From an uncultured Rhodoferax sp. (GTDB taxonomy: Bacteria; Pseudomonadota; Gammaproteobacteria; Burkholderiales; Burkholderiaceae_C), in assembly GCF_946221635.1 (NCBI RefSeq), contig NZ_CAMIHB010000006.1, positions 120,134 to 184,133 on the forward strand: a stretch of DNA of 64,000 nucleotides. Direction: 5' to 3'. The notes beneath the pieces were generated by a model. The model ran no database searches and had not been told where the DNA came from. It saw only the letters and a program-made list of their open reading frames with translations. This document shows, one piece after another, positions 1-8,407 of the stretch. The number at the start of each line of letters is the position of its first letter. The stretch's first letter is position 1. Position numbers and translations under genes: made by a program.

Positions 1-306
1 CAGCTCTTGTCACCCAAAGACACGAAGCTCATCTCAGCCCGATCGTCATCCGCAGAAGCTGTAGAAGTGCACGGGGCGGCTCAGGACAAAGGCGGCAAGA
101 CGATGCACCCCGTGGTCGATCTTCAATTGCACGCCGGCAAAACTCTGGAGTTCAAACCGGAGGGCTACCATTTGATGCTCGTGGACGTTAAAAAACCGAT
201 CCGCGCAGGGTTTGAGGTGCAGATCACGCTGATCTTTCAGAATGCGGATGGTGCGCGCGAAGTCGTTTACGTGCATGCGCCTGTGTCACTGACCAAGCCG
301 AAGTAA
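1..306 (+). CDS. PCu(A)C-type periplasmic copper chaperone, 5' end missing
   Basis: The reading frame is open from the first base of the window, so the start codon and signal peptide lie upstream. The visible 101 residues match the C-terminal part of the PCu(A)C (DUF461) fold. A KTMHPV stretch is followed by a GYHLMLVDVKKPIRAG segment and then the beta-rich QITLIFQNADG stretch. In this family a His and Met cluster binds Cu(I) and hands it to the CuA or CuB site of cytochrome oxidase in the periplasm. The HLM part of that cluster is visible. The gene is convergent with a small membrane-protein gene and lies near metal-resistance genes. The family call is firm; the metal-transfer role is taken from the family. 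Confidence 0.8.
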   Translation, partial: QLLSPKDTKLISARSSSAEAVEVHGAAQDKGGKTMHPVVDLQLHAGKTLEFKPEGYHLMLVDVKKPIRAGFEVQITLIFQNADGAREVVYVHAPVSLTKPK

Positions 307-343
307 TCGTGCCCGTCGGAGTGGCAAGCACGCATTCTCAGCT

Positions 344-589
344 TCACTGTCTTCCAGGTAGTTTTTTGGGGCTCTTGGACTTTCGTGTACCTAACACGAT
401 AAGTACCAGCAGAAAAACTCCGTGAAGCACCGTGTCCGCAGGCGAATCGGATTGAACGATCGCAACCAGTTGCACTACGCCGATTAAGACCAACAGGAGA
501 CGGCCGCCCATTTGGATAGCCGCATCCCGCCTCGTAGGCTTCACCCCTGATGGTAGGTCGTCCCCAACCGTCTTACTTCTTCTTGACAT
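344..589 (-). CDS. small two-helix membrane protein of unknown function
   Basis: I do not recognise this 81-residue protein. The start at 589 was chosen because GGAGG lies five bases before the ATG. This start overlaps the last 17 bases of motA in another frame, which suggests translational coupling. The protein has a charged N-terminus, two hydrophobic stretches (roughly residues 27-44 and 51-65) and a very basic tail ending RKSKSPKKLPGRQ. It occupies the place where motB would be expected after motA, but it lacks the MotB plug and the OmpA-like peptidoglycan-binding domain. Function is unknown; a longer frame upstream is a shadow of motA. Confidence 0.5.
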   Translation of the reverse strand: MSRRSKTVGDDLPSGVKPTRRDAAIQMGGRLLLVLIGVVQLVAIVQSDSPADTVLHGVFLLVLIVLGTRKSKSPKKLPGRQ

Positions 590-1430
590 GTGCCTCCAGC
601 TCCGAAAACGTGGGGCGCTCGGTGGAGAACAGAATCTGGCGGCCGAACTCGACAGCCGTGGACGGGTTGTAGCCTTGCATGCTGGCCAGCAGAATGGTCT
701 TGATGCATTGCAGTTCTTTACCGCCTTCCTCAACCTTCTGCTCCAGCAGGCCTGCCAAGGGCTCAGCGAAGGCATAGGCCAGCAAAATCCCGAGGAATGT
801 ACCCACCAGGGCAGAACCAATCATGCCTCCCAGCACTGCGGGCGGCTGGCCCACCGAGCCCATGGTGTTCACAACCCCCAACACCGCAGCCACAATCCCG
901 AATGCAGGTAGTCCGCCCGCAATGCGCTGGATGGCAGCGACGGCCGCGTGGGCTTCTACATGGTGCGCTTCAATGGCACCATCCATGATGTTTTCGATCT
1001 CGTGGGCATTCAGATTGCCCGACACCATCATGCGCAAGTAGTCGGTGACGAACTCCACGACGTGGTGGTCGGAGCCCACATTGGGATGTTTCTTGAAAAT
1101 CTCTGACTGCTCGGGTTCTTCAACGTCTTTTTCGATGGCCATCAGGCCTTCCTTGCGGGCCTTTTGAAGGAGGTCGAACAGAAGTGCCATCAGCTCCATG
1201 TAGCGGTCCTTGGTGTACTTGCTGCCTTTGAAGCAAGACCCCAGACCCTTGATGGTGGCCTTGATGACCTTCATCTGGTTGTTGGCGACAAAGGCTCCCA
1301 CAGTGGCACCACCAATCGTTATCAGCTCAAACGGTAATGCCTTGAGCACAACGCTGATGTTGCCACCGTGAATAATGAACACGCCAAACACGCAGGCGAT
1401 GCAGATAAGCCATCCGACGATTACAAACAT
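573..1430 (-). CDS. motA: flagellar motor stator protein MotA
   Basis: MotA forms the proton-conducting stator of the flagellar motor with MotB in the inner membrane. The 285-residue length is that of full-length MotA. It shows the expected layout: an N-terminal membrane pair, a cytoplasmic loop of about 100 residues with the charged segment used for torque generation, and two C-terminal helices. The GGLPAFGIVAAVLGVVNTMG segment is the classic third membrane helix. No motB follows; a small overlapping membrane-protein gene takes its place. The neighbours are metal-resistance genes rather than flagellar genes. It is probably an extra, stranded copy; whether it still assembles with a MotB from elsewhere is not visible. 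Confidence 0.88.
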   Translation of the reverse strand: MFVIVGWLICIACVFGVFIIHGGNISVVLKALPFELITIGGATVGAFVANNQMKVIKATIKGLGSCFKGSKYTKDRYMELMALLFDLLQKARKEGLMAIEKDVEEPEQSEIFKKHPNVGSDHHVVEFVTDYLRMMVSGNLNAHEIENIMDGAIEAHHVEAHAAVAAIQRIAGGLPAFGIVAAVLGVVNTMGSVGQPPAVLGGMIGSALVGTFLGILLAYAFAEPLAGLLEQKVEEGGKELQCIKTILLASMQGYNPSTAVEFGRQILFSTERPTFSELEAHVKKK

Positions 1431-1659
1431 TTCAAATTCCTAGTCTGGAGCAAGTGGTGGCAGCGGGGCCGGAGTGCGGACTCTGTCCGTGGAGAGAGGC
1501 GCGAAACGCGCCGCATGGGCAATGCAGAAATGCACAGTGGCCCTTGTTGCAGGGCAATCCATCTGTGACATTAGGGAGGCACGGAAACAGGCGATCTGCG
1601 CCGTGTCTAAGGGGATGAGTCAAGGTCCAAGGCCACTCAGGTGGCGATGGAGCTTGATG

Positions 1660-2013
1660 TCAGGAGAGGGCTCGTGGAGGTCGGAGAAGCCCAGCCAAAA
1701 CCGGCGCTTGCCTCGCGACCGCAAGCGCACCAACTGCGTGTTGAGGGCGAAACACGGACAGTTTTACGGGTTCATCGCCGATGACCGCGGCGATATCAGC
1801 AACAGCGCCGACATGGGCATGAGAAGCGGTATCAGCCTCACCTGTTTTGTGAGCCGTTTGATCAAGGTGGTGCTGATAAAACGCATGTGGCTCACCTGGT
1901 GTCTGATGGGAGTCTTCCCGCGCGTGCTGCACCAAACTCAAGGAGCTAAGGACTGCCAGTGACTGCCAAAAAATGACAGCCAATAGGAAAAGAGCGCGGT
2001 ATTTCCCAGACAT
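1660..2013 (-). CDS. CzcI-like His-rich secreted small protein
   Basis: The 117-residue product begins with a clear signal peptide (MSGKYRALFLLAVIFWQSLA), followed by a His-rich middle section (HAFYQHHLDQTAHK, TASHAHVG) and a C-terminus ending PVLAGLLRPPRALS. This layout recalls CzcI, the small periplasmic protein found at the edge of cobalt-zinc-cadmium efflux operons. The start at 2013 puts the signal peptide at the N-terminus; an earlier in-frame ATG at 2073 would add 20 residues with no signal character. It lies just downstream of the zinc-ribbon and cadA genes on the same strand, so it may be the last gene of that unit. Family assignment is tentative. Confidence 0.5.
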   Translation of the reverse strand: MSGKYRALFLLAVIFWQSLAVLSSLSLVQHAREDSHQTPGEPHAFYQHHLDQTAHKTGEADTASHAHVGAVADIAAVIGDEPVKLSVFRPQHAVGALAVARQAPVLAGLLRPPRALS

Positions 2014-2053
2014 CGAAGAAATTCTAGCTTCAATTCCCCAATCCCCCGAACTA

Positions 2054-2353
2054 TCAGCCGGCTGGTTTCCCACATTGCCCGCAGAACCTGGTCCCCACCA
2101 TCAGCGTGGCCGCACACTGGCTGCACCGGGCAGGCTGCGTGGACTTCCCGCAGGATTGGCAGAACTTGGCATCTGCTGCATTCAGGGTATTGCAGGCTGC
2201 GCAAGCGACTCCACCAAGGTTCGGAGGCCTACTCCCATAGCTGTCGCCATGGCCACCGTGACGGGGCGCGTGGTGCTCCTCTCGATGATGGCCATGGTGG
2301 TTGCCACCGTGACCGCCGCCATGGCCGCCGAATAGTCTGTCGAAAAAGCTCAT
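2054..2353 (-). CDS. double zinc-ribbon protein with Gly/His-rich N-terminus
   Basis: This is a 99-residue protein. After MSFFDRLFGG comes a Gly/His-rich stretch (residues about 10-45), then two zinc-ribbon units. Their cysteine pairs are CAACNTLNAADAKFCQSCG and CSQCAATLMVGTRFCGQCG. The start at 2353 is preferred over the upstream ATG at 2404 because MSFFDRLFGG is a typical start for this type of protein. It follows cadA by 54 bases on the same strand and is probably co-transcribed. It could bind zinc or cadmium in the cytoplasm, but that is inferred from the residues and the neighbours only. Confidence 0.65.
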   Translation of the reverse strand: MSFFDRLFGGHGGGHGGNHHGHHREEHHAPRHGGHGDSYGSRPPNLGGVACAACNTLNAADAKFCQSCGKSTQPARCSQCAATLMVGTRFCGQCGKPAG

Positions 2354-2407
2354 TGCACTGGTTCCGTTCTCGTACCTAAGGGTTGTCTGAATCAGGCCAC
2401 GCAAACG

Positions 2408-4711
2408 TCACTTGCGAAGCAAGCGCAGCCCGTTGCCAACCACTAGCAGGCTTGCTCCCACGTCCGCAAAAACGGCCATCCACATCGTGCCTGCGCCCGT
2501 GAGGGTCAGAACCAGGAACACGGCCTTGATGCCAAGTGCCAGAACAATGTTCTGTACCAACAGCGCATGGGTGCTGCGGGAGAGGCGTACAAAACGGGGC
2601 AATTTGCGCAGGTCGTCGTCCATCAAGGCCACGTCGGCAGTCTCAATGGCGGTGCCGGTGCCGGCAGCGCCCATGGCAAAGCCAATATCTGCCCGGGCCA
2701 GCGCAGGCGCATCGTTAATGCCATCCCCCACCATACCGACGGCCCCACCTTGACCGAGCATGCTTTCGATCACCTTGAGCTTGTCTTCAGGCAACAGATC
2801 GCCCTTGGCTTCGTCGATTCCAACTTGATCGGCAATGGCTTTGGCGGTATGGGCGTTGTCGCCGGTCAGCATGACCGTCTTGATACCCAAGTCGTGGAGT
2901 TCAGCGATGGCCTGGCGGCTGCTGTCCTTGACGGTGTCAGCCACGGCAAACATGCCATGCACCTCCTGGTCGTCGGCCAGCAGAATGACGGTCTTGCCTT
3001 GCTCTTCCAGCACAGACAGGCGAGCTTCCAATGCTTCGGAGCAACGGCCTTGTTCGTGGATGAGGCGGTGGTTGCCCAAATAGAAGAGCTTTCCATCTAT
3101 GGAACCCTTGGTTCCTCGACCCGGCAATGCCTCAAACCCGTCCACATTGCGCAGCACAACGTTGTCACGCTTGGCCGCCTCGGTGATGGCTTTGGACACG
3201 GGGTGGTCTGAGCGACCGGCCAGGCTTGCAGCAAAACTGCGCAGTTCGGCCTCACTCATTGCGCTGAGCGTGACAAAGTCAGTTTGCGCAGGCTTACCGT
3301 GGGTAATGGTGCCGGTTTTGTCGAGGGCAATGCTCTTGAGCTTGCGGCCATCTTCCAGATAGACACCACCTTTGACCAGGATGCCCTGGCGAGCTGCAGC
3401 GGCCAGGCCGCTCACGATGGTGACAGGGGTAGAGATCACCAAAGCGCAGGGGCAAGCAATCACCAGCAACACCAGTGCCTTGTAGATCCACGCAAACCAC
3501 ACCCCGCCCAACAGAAGTGGCGGCAGGATGGCTACCGCCAAGGCGATGGCAAACACCACTGGGGTGTAGACACGGGCGAATTGGTCTACAAAGCGTTGCG
3601 TCGGTGCACGCGCGCCTTGTGCTTCTTCCACTGCGTGGATGATGCGCGCCAGGGTGCTGTCGTTGGCCGCAGCGGTCACCAGGTACTCAAACGAACCAGA
3701 CTCATTAATCGTTCCGGCAAACACCTGGTCGCCCTCGGTTTTTTCTACAGGGAGGCTTTCCCCGGTGATGGGCGCTTGGTTGATGGTCGAACGGCCGCTG
3801 ACGATTTTTCCGTCCAGGGCGATGCGCTCGCCCGGCTTGATACGGACGCGAGCGTCAACCGCAACCGATTTGGCGGCCATGTCTTTCCAAGAGCCATCGG
3901 CTTGCAACACCGTTGCAGTTTCCGGCGTCAGTTGCATCAATCCACGAATGGCATTGCGAGCCCGGTCCAGCGATTTGGCCTCGATCAGTTCTGCAATCGT
4001 GAACAGCACCATCACCATGGCGGCCTCCGGCCACTGTCCCAGGAACAGTGCACCAGTGACAGCAATGCTCATCAACGCGTTGATGTTCAGGTTGCCATTG
4101 CGGATCGCAATCCAACCCTTTTTATAGGTCGTGATACCGCATGCGAAGACTGCAACCAATGCCAGCACAGCAGCCATCCAAGTGGGTAACCCGGCCCACT
4201 CAACCGCTTCCGAGGCGATCGCGGCAACGCCGGCCAACGCCAAGGGCCACCAAGGTTTGGCAGGTTCCGGTCTCGGCTCTTCCAGAGCGGCGTTTTCAGT
4301 GGCGACTTCTGGGGTGAAGCCGAGGGAGCGCACGGCGGCCAGAATGGGTTCCAAGTCTTTCGGTGCGTGTGTGACCGTCAAGACCCGCTGCATCAGGTTG
4401 AACTCCAGACCGCTTACGCCGGCCATCCCCCCGAGCTTCTTGCGCAGCAGTCCCTCTTCGGTGGGGCAGTCCATTTGCATGATGCGAATCGGCGTCTGAA
4501 CGCCTCCATTACTGCGGGCGGGCTTTGCCAGTGGCACCAAAAGTTGAGTAGCCGACGCGCAGCAGTCGGTCGCGCAAGAACTGGCCTTGCCCGTTTCTTC
4601 CAGTTTGACGGATGGGGCAGCGCAACAAGCGTCACCTTCATGGGAATGATCGTGCCCATGGCCCTGGTCGTCTTTGTGATCGTGCGAATCGTGCTTGTGG
4701 GAGGCGGACAT
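2408..4711 (-). CDS. cadA: cadmium/zinc/lead-exporting P1B-type ATPase
   Basis: This inner-membrane ATPase of 767 residues pumps divalent soft metals out of the cytoplasm. The first 30 residues are a His/Asp-rich tail and are followed by Cys pairs (DACCAA, TDCCAS). One metal-binding domain with MDCPTEE lies near residue 80. The membrane CPC motif (CPCALVIST) is near residue 420, the phosphorylated DKTGT near 465, the HP motif (SDHPVSKA) near 500 and the GDGIND hinge near 665. All catalytic motifs are intact. It is transcribed divergently from cadR across a MerR-type promoter and is followed by the zinc-ribbon gene. Confidence 0.93.
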   Translation of the reverse strand: MSASHKHDSHDHKDDQGHGHDHSHEGDACCAAPSVKLEETGKASSCATDCCASATQLLVPLAKPARSNGGVQTPIRIMQMDCPTEEGLLRKKLGGMAGVSGLEFNLMQRVLTVTHAPKDLEPILAAVRSLGFTPEVATENAALEEPRPEPAKPWWPLALAGVAAIASEAVEWAGLPTWMAAVLALVAVFACGITTYKKGWIAIRNGNLNINALMSIAVTGALFLGQWPEAAMVMVLFTIAELIEAKSLDRARNAIRGLMQLTPETATVLQADGSWKDMAAKSVAVDARVRIKPGERIALDGKIVSGRSTINQAPITGESLPVEKTEGDQVFAGTINESGSFEYLVTAAANDSTLARIIHAVEEAQGARAPTQRFVDQFARVYTPVVFAIALAVAILPPLLLGGVWFAWIYKALVLLVIACPCALVISTPVTIVSGLAAAARQGILVKGGVYLEDGRKLKSIALDKTGTITHGKPAQTDFVTLSAMSEAELRSFAASLAGRSDHPVSKAITEAAKRDNVVLRNVDGFEALPGRGTKGSIDGKLFYLGNHRLIHEQGRCSEALEARLSVLEEQGKTVILLADDQEVHGMFAVADTVKDSSRQAIAELHDLGIKTVMLTGDNAHTAKAIADQVGIDEAKGDLLPEDKLKVIESMLGQGGAVGMVGDGINDAPALARADIGFAMGAAGTGTAIETADVALMDDDLRKLPRFVRLSRSTHALLVQNIVLALGIKAVFLVLTLTGAGTMWMAVFADVGASLLVVGNGLRLLRK

Positions 4712-4737
4712 ATGGGCTTTCCATTGAATATGTCCAA

Positions 4738-4768
4738 ATTACACAACCTGTAGTTACTATAGAGTCAA
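4738..4768 (-). promoter_or_regulatory. MerR-family (CadR) promoter/operator of cadA
   Basis: On the minus strand the -35 box TTGACT (4768-4763) and the -10 box TGTAAT (4743-4738) are separated by exactly 19 bases. This overlong spacer is the hallmark of promoters activated by MerR-family untwisting. The spacer carries the imperfect dyad CTATAGTAACTACAG. The site sits in the 76-base gap between the divergent cadA and cadR genes, so CadR probably controls both. Confidence 0.8.
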
Positions 4769-4787
4769 GACATTTCTGGAGGCCTTC

Positions 4788-5219
4788 ATGAAAATCGGCG
4801 AATTGGCCCAGGTGGCCCAGTGCACGGTGGAGACCGTAAGGTATTACGAGAAGGCGGGGCTCCTGCCTGAGCCAGCCCGTACACAGGGAAATTTCCGGAT
4901 TTACGGTCCAGAACACATTGAGCGCCTGCGGTTCATACGCAATTGCCGAGCGCTCGATATGAGCCAGCAGGAAATCCACACCTTATTGGAGCTCGCGGAT
5001 CGGCCTGCTGATGGTTGTGGCGCCATCAACCATGTCTTTGATCAGCACATCGCCCACGTCAATGAACGCATTCGCGAGCTCACCCATCTCAAACAGCAAC
5101 TGGGAGCCCTTCGCGAGCGCTGTGTCTCGGAACAAGCTGTAAACGCCTGTGGAATCTTGCAAGGCCTTGCTTCGATGGAGACAGAGGCCAAGGTCGAACG
5201 CCACACCCATCTGGGCTGA
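4788..5219 (+). CDS. cadR: CadR-type Cd(II)/Pb(II)-responsive MerR regulator
   Basis: This cytoplasmic MerR-family activator has 143 residues. A winged helix-turn-helix occupies residues 1-70 (KIGELAQVAQCTVETVRYYE) and is followed by a long dimerisation helix. Cysteines at residues 77, 112 and 121 are in the positions used by CadR/PbrR proteins to bind Cd(II), Pb(II) or Zn(II); the last lies in the typical ACGIL motif. The C-terminus carries a short His motif (HTHLG), as often seen in CadR. It is divergent from cadA across the operator at 4738-4768, so it should repress and activate that promoter and regulate itself. Confidence 0.9.
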   Translation: MKIGELAQVAQCTVETVRYYEKAGLLPEPARTQGNFRIYGPEHIERLRFIRNCRALDMSQQEIHTLLELADRPADGCGAINHVFDQHIAHVNERIRELTHLKQQLGALRERCVSEQAVNACGILQGLASMETEAKVERHTHLG

Positions 5220-5329
5220 GCCAGCAGTTTTCTCCCGCCCTTATCACGGTCATAACAAATACTCAAGTGAACTATTCAAACAGGGCCGCACTATCTGATT
5301 TCTTTGGGGGAGGGTCAAGTGCATGGAGC

Positions 5330-7057
5330 TCACTCCGAAATGCCAAACGCCCATTCAATCAATTCAGAGAGAGGCGAATCTAAAGACTCACCTCGAGCGC
5401 CTTTAGCAAGGTCAACTGCAGCGCAGCGCAGAGTTAGCCAAACTTCCTCCGGATCGTTGCCAGTGGTGGGGAAGATTCTGGTGTACGGTGGGTCGGATTC
5501 GATGATGACGGCGCAGAGATGCTCCGATTCGCGTTTGAACGCGAACACGGCGGCCTTGCGCATTCGTAGGCCAAGTTCAGGGCATTGAAGCATCAGTTGC
5601 GGAGCAACTTCGCCGTCGTCGTTGGCGAGAACTGAGATTGGCACCGTCCATCCATCGTCTTGGCTTTTTGTGAGGAGCTCGACAGTCAAGCCTTTCAGCT
5701 GCTTGAGGTCTTCGACCGCACCACGCAAAAAGAGGGGAATCGAGCCCGGCTTGTCCGATGCTTCCTTGGAAACAATGGACAGCTCAACGGGCCGCACACT
5801 CTGATCGGAGCCAGGCTCACCAACAGCCATTGACTCGATTGGCGGCGCACTTGAACCAACAGACTCTGAGGAAGCTTCCTCTGCCATGAGCCGCATGCTT
5901 CTCCAGATAGATTTCTTCTCCAGATCAGGGAAGCGAGCGGCCTCTTTAATCTGCCGGGTCTTGCCTGCGAGTTTGCTGGAGGGGTCTTTTTCCACCAGAT
6001 CCAGATTTTTGACTTCTGGTGCCGCTGATCGCTGAGTTACGGGTTCTGTGGGAGAGGGTGTCACCGGGCTCTGTAGCTTGGGACGCGGCGGTGCCCCCCT
6101 GGTGGTGTACTGAAGTGAGCGAAATGGAAACGGGTGGGAGCAGGAGCGCAGGTTGTAGACCAAGAACGTCGACTTGGGGACGCCACCATGAGAGAGCCAA
6201 CGACCGGACGCAATCAGGTTGGTCTTCCCTTCGAATGGGAAACGCGCTTGAGGATAGATGGGCTGACCTGCAGCAGACGCTTTCAAGCAAGAATTCCCCA
6301 CAATCCGCGCAGCCCGAGCCGCAATAGGGTCCATGGAAATCCGGCCAATATCTGCCGCCGACGCGCCTGACATCTTTTCCGCCAAGTCTATTTGCAGCCT
6401 GCGGGAATAGGGATCCAGTGAAGCACTGGAAAAAAGCGAGTCCCGGGACAGTGGCGGCAAAAACAGTCGGGAAATCAGGCTACTGGAAGATCCAAAGTAG
6501 AAGCGAGCCAACTCCACGCAGGGAATGATCATTCGACGCTCCTGAGGGAGCAGGACCATCAGGCAGTAGGACTGCGTGCATTGGATGTGCCAAGGGTGCT
6601 CGCCAATCGGTAGCAAGAAGCCCCCGTCATTGAGATTGAGCCCGGCTTTGACGATGGCCGTGGACCCTTGGTCGATTTGAACACCGGCAAACTCTTCCAG
6701 CTCGTAATCAGGGCGAAGCGCCAACTGACCATGGCGCCAAATGTCCCCGATTCGGACCAGTGCCAGGGTGCCTACCGACATCCAAACCCGTCTTTGAAGT
6801 TTTGCGGGACTGGTGCATTGGGGAGACAGCAACACTGACGGCTCCGATATGAAGCGGTCATCAATGAGGCGAGAGAGGTGCAGAAAGACCGATGGCTGCT
6901 TCCTGCGGATGGACCTATCTGGAAACGCTATGTCGCCGAACCAGTCAATCCGCCAATTGGATTGATCCTGTGGAAAGACAGAAATTTTCGGTGTTTCGCT
7001 GGAGAAATTTCCTTTTCCATCACCAAATTTAGAAAAATCTCTATTGATCTTTCTCAC
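5330..7057 (-). CDS. uncharacterised 575-residue protein, weakly TnsE-like
   Basis: I cannot name this protein with certainty. Two regions recall TnsE, the Tn7 target selector for conjugating plasmids and replication forks. The first is VELARFYFGSSSSLISRLF near residue 184, similar to the ELARSLF region of TnsE. The second is the C-terminal region with FKRESEHLCAVIIESD followed by EEVWLTLRCAAVDLAKG. A low-complexity Pro/Ser/Glu linker (about residues 315-440) lies between. The length is close to that of TnsE (about 540). No tnsA, tnsB or tnsC is visible. Base composition is less GC-rich than the flanks, and the region before the start is AT-rich. The similarity is from memory and needs a profile search. 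Confidence 0.55.
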   Translation of the reverse strand: MRKINRDFSKFGDGKGNFSSETPKISVFPQDQSNWRIDWFGDIAFPDRSIRRKQPSVFLHLSRLIDDRFISEPSVLLSPQCTSPAKLQRRVWMSVGTLALVRIGDIWRHGQLALRPDYELEEFAGVQIDQGSTAIVKAGLNLNDGGFLLPIGEHPWHIQCTQSYCLMVLLPQERRMIIPCVELARFYFGSSSSLISRLFLPPLSRDSLFSSASLDPYSRRLQIDLAEKMSGASAADIGRISMDPIAARAARIVGNSCLKASAAGQPIYPQARFPFEGKTNLIASGRWLSHGGVPKSTFLVYNLRSCSHPFPFRSLQYTTRGAPPRPKLQSPVTPSPTEPVTQRSAAPEVKNLDLVEKDPSSKLAGKTRQIKEAARFPDLEKKSIWRSMRLMAEEASSESVGSSAPPIESMAVGEPGSDQSVRPVELSIVSKEASDKPGSIPLFLRGAVEDLKQLKGLTVELLTKSQDDGWTVPISVLANDDGEVAPQLMLQCPELGLRMRKAAVFAFKRESEHLCAVIIESDPPYTRIFPTTGNDPEEVWLTLRCAAVDLAKGARGESLDSPLSELIEWAFGISE

Positions 7058-7176
7058 TAACTTCTAGTTTTTCTCATTTACTATTGATTACTCACACGCC
7101 AAGTGGGCTGGTTGCCTTAGTATCGCCAGATTGAATGTATCCACAAGCTCGTCAAAGCGTGGTGGCTGAGACTCGT

Positions 7177-7368
7177 TCATGGCTTGCGATCTGGTTCGCC
7201 ACCGGCTGTCAGACCCTGCTCAAACCGAGCCTGCAGGCTTGAGTCCGACGCATCAAGGTAGCGCATGGCCGATTTGACGTCCACGAACTGAGCGCGGCGG
7301 CTGCCGTCCAGCAGAGGCGCGGACCCCACTTCCATGGACCGCGCCCTGTCCGCGGGACTTAACCTTCT
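7177..7368 (-). pseudogene. possible 3' remnant of an unidentified gene overlapping the regulator's end
   Basis: A minus-strand frame opens after a TGA at 7371-7369 and runs to a stop at 7177. Its protein-like C-terminus includes RRAQFVDVKSAMRYLD followed by ASDSSLQARFEQGL. The SAMRY segment resembles the Tyr-nucleophile region of tyrosine recombinases, but I cannot confirm this. It overlaps the last part of the MerR-type regulator in another frame, at exactly the place where that protein stops resembling its family. It could be the tail of an integrase or of a transposition gene left at a recombination junction. Its identity is uncertain. Confidence 0.3.
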
Positions 7369-7744
7369 TCAAGCCGTCCAGGATGCCGCATTCGGCTGCC
7401 ACACCATCGCACTGTTCGCGCAGTGCCTTGAGCTCCTGCTGCAGATATTTCAATTCCCGGATGCGGCTGGCCACATGCTCGATGTGCCCGTCCAGCACCT
7501 CGTTGATGACATGGCAGTTGTCGCGGGGTGCATCCTGGAAGCACAGCAGCGCGCGTATCTCGTCCAGCGTCATGTCCAGCGAGCGACAATGCCGAATGAA
7601 GGCCAAGCGCTCCAGGTGTTCCGGCATGTAGAGCCGGTAATTGCCTTCGCTGCGGGGCGGCTCGCCGAGCAAGCCCTCGCGCTCGTAAAAGCGGATGGTT
7701 TCTGTCTGGGTCTGGGTGATTTTTGCGAGTTCGCCGATTTTCAT
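7253..7744 (-). CDS. PbrR/CadR-type MerR regulator with non-native C-terminus
   Basis: The 163-residue frame starts at MKIGELAKITQTQTETIRFY. The upstream extension to 7885 has no family similarity. The winged helix-turn-helix, the long helix and the metal-binding cysteines at residues 77, 112 and 119 are exactly placed for a PbrR/CadR protein. After about residue 130 (DGLKKVKS) the sequence turns into a Gly/Arg-rich tail unlike the family, which suggests the native 3' end was replaced at a DNA junction. It lies downstream of lspA on the same strand rather than divergent from the ATPase gene, which is the usual Pbr layout. It probably senses Pb(II) or Cd(II) and activates the promoter at 14178-14208. 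Confidence 0.82.
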   Translation of the reverse strand: MKIGELAKITQTQTETIRFYEREGLLGEPPRSEGNYRLYMPEHLERLAFIRHCRSLDMTLDEIRALLCFQDAPRDNCHVINEVLDGHIEHVASRIRELKYLQQELKALREQCDGVAAECGILDGLKKVKSRGQGAVHGSGVRASAGRQPPRSVRGRQIGHALP

Positions 7745-7784
7745 GCACAACTCCATTGATGAAATGCCATTGTGCCTCGCAAGC

Positions 7785-7801
7785 CTTGTAGCTGCTTTAA
7801 G
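7785..7801 (-). promoter_or_regulatory. candidate MerR-type dyad upstream of the regulator gene
   Basis: The 17-base dyad has the form CTT-N2-AGC-N-GCT-N2-AAG. The operator before the five-domain ATPase gene also has a CTTG...CAAG dyad of 17 bases. It lies 41 bases before the regulator start and could allow autoregulation. A convincing -35/-10 pair with the right spacing is not obvious, so this is a weak call. Confidence 0.3.
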
Positions 7802-7906
7802 CTTCATGCAATCTCTCATCGAGTCTGCGGTCATATTGCCAGTGCCGACGCACTCCGCAGCGATATTTCGCGGGCACGCTCCCACCTGGCCCGCTGGATA
7901 TTCGCA

Positions 7907-8407
7907 TCAAGCGTCCCGCGTGGACGAAGGTTTCGCGCTGCCATGGCTCAGAAACGACGCCGCGACCAGCGCAATCGCGCCCCCCGTGATCGCCGTGTCG
8001 GCTATATTGAACGCTGGCCAGTGCATTCCGTCCATGTGGAAGTCGAGGTAGTCGACCACGTGCCCGCGTGCGGCCCGGTCGATAGCGTTACCCAGGGCGC
8101 CACCCAGGATCAAGCTGTAGGCCAGGGCTTCGAGGCGCCTTACGGGCTTGGACAGCATCCATACCAGCCAGATCGATGCCGCCAGCGCAATGGCCAGAAA
8201 AAACCAGCGCTGCCAGCCGCCTGCGCTGGCCAGGAGACTGAAGGCCGCACCCGGGTTGAGCGCATGGACCAGATTGAAAAACGGTGTCACTTCGCGTACC
8301 CAGCCCAGGGGTGCGCTTAACGCGATGTAGCTCTTGGCGGCTTGGTCGGCTGCTAGCACGACGAACGCGAGGGAGTACCAATGGGCAGTGCGGCTTGGAT
8401 AGTTCAT
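7907..8407 (-). CDS. lspA: signal peptidase II (PbrC-like)
   Basis: LspA cleaves lipoprotein signal peptides in the inner membrane. This copy has 166 residues and four hydrophobic segments. It carries the two catalytic Asp blocks, GNAIDRAARGHVVDY and FNIADTAI. Its start overlaps the stop of dctM by one base (TAATG). In lead-resistance operons of the pbr type an lspA homologue (pbrC) accompanies the ATPase and the PAP2 phosphatase, and the same set occurs here. This makes it an accessory copy rather than the housekeeping gene. Its exact benefit for lead resistance is not shown by the sequence. Confidence 0.9.
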   Translation of the reverse strand: MNYPSRTAHWYSLAFVVLAADQAAKSYIALSAPLGWVREVTPFFNLVHALNPGAAFSLLASAGGWQRWFFLAIALAASIWLVWMLSKPVRRLEALAYSLILGGALGNAIDRAARGHVVDYLDFHMDGMHWPAFNIADTAITGGAIALVAASFLSHGSAKPSSTRDA

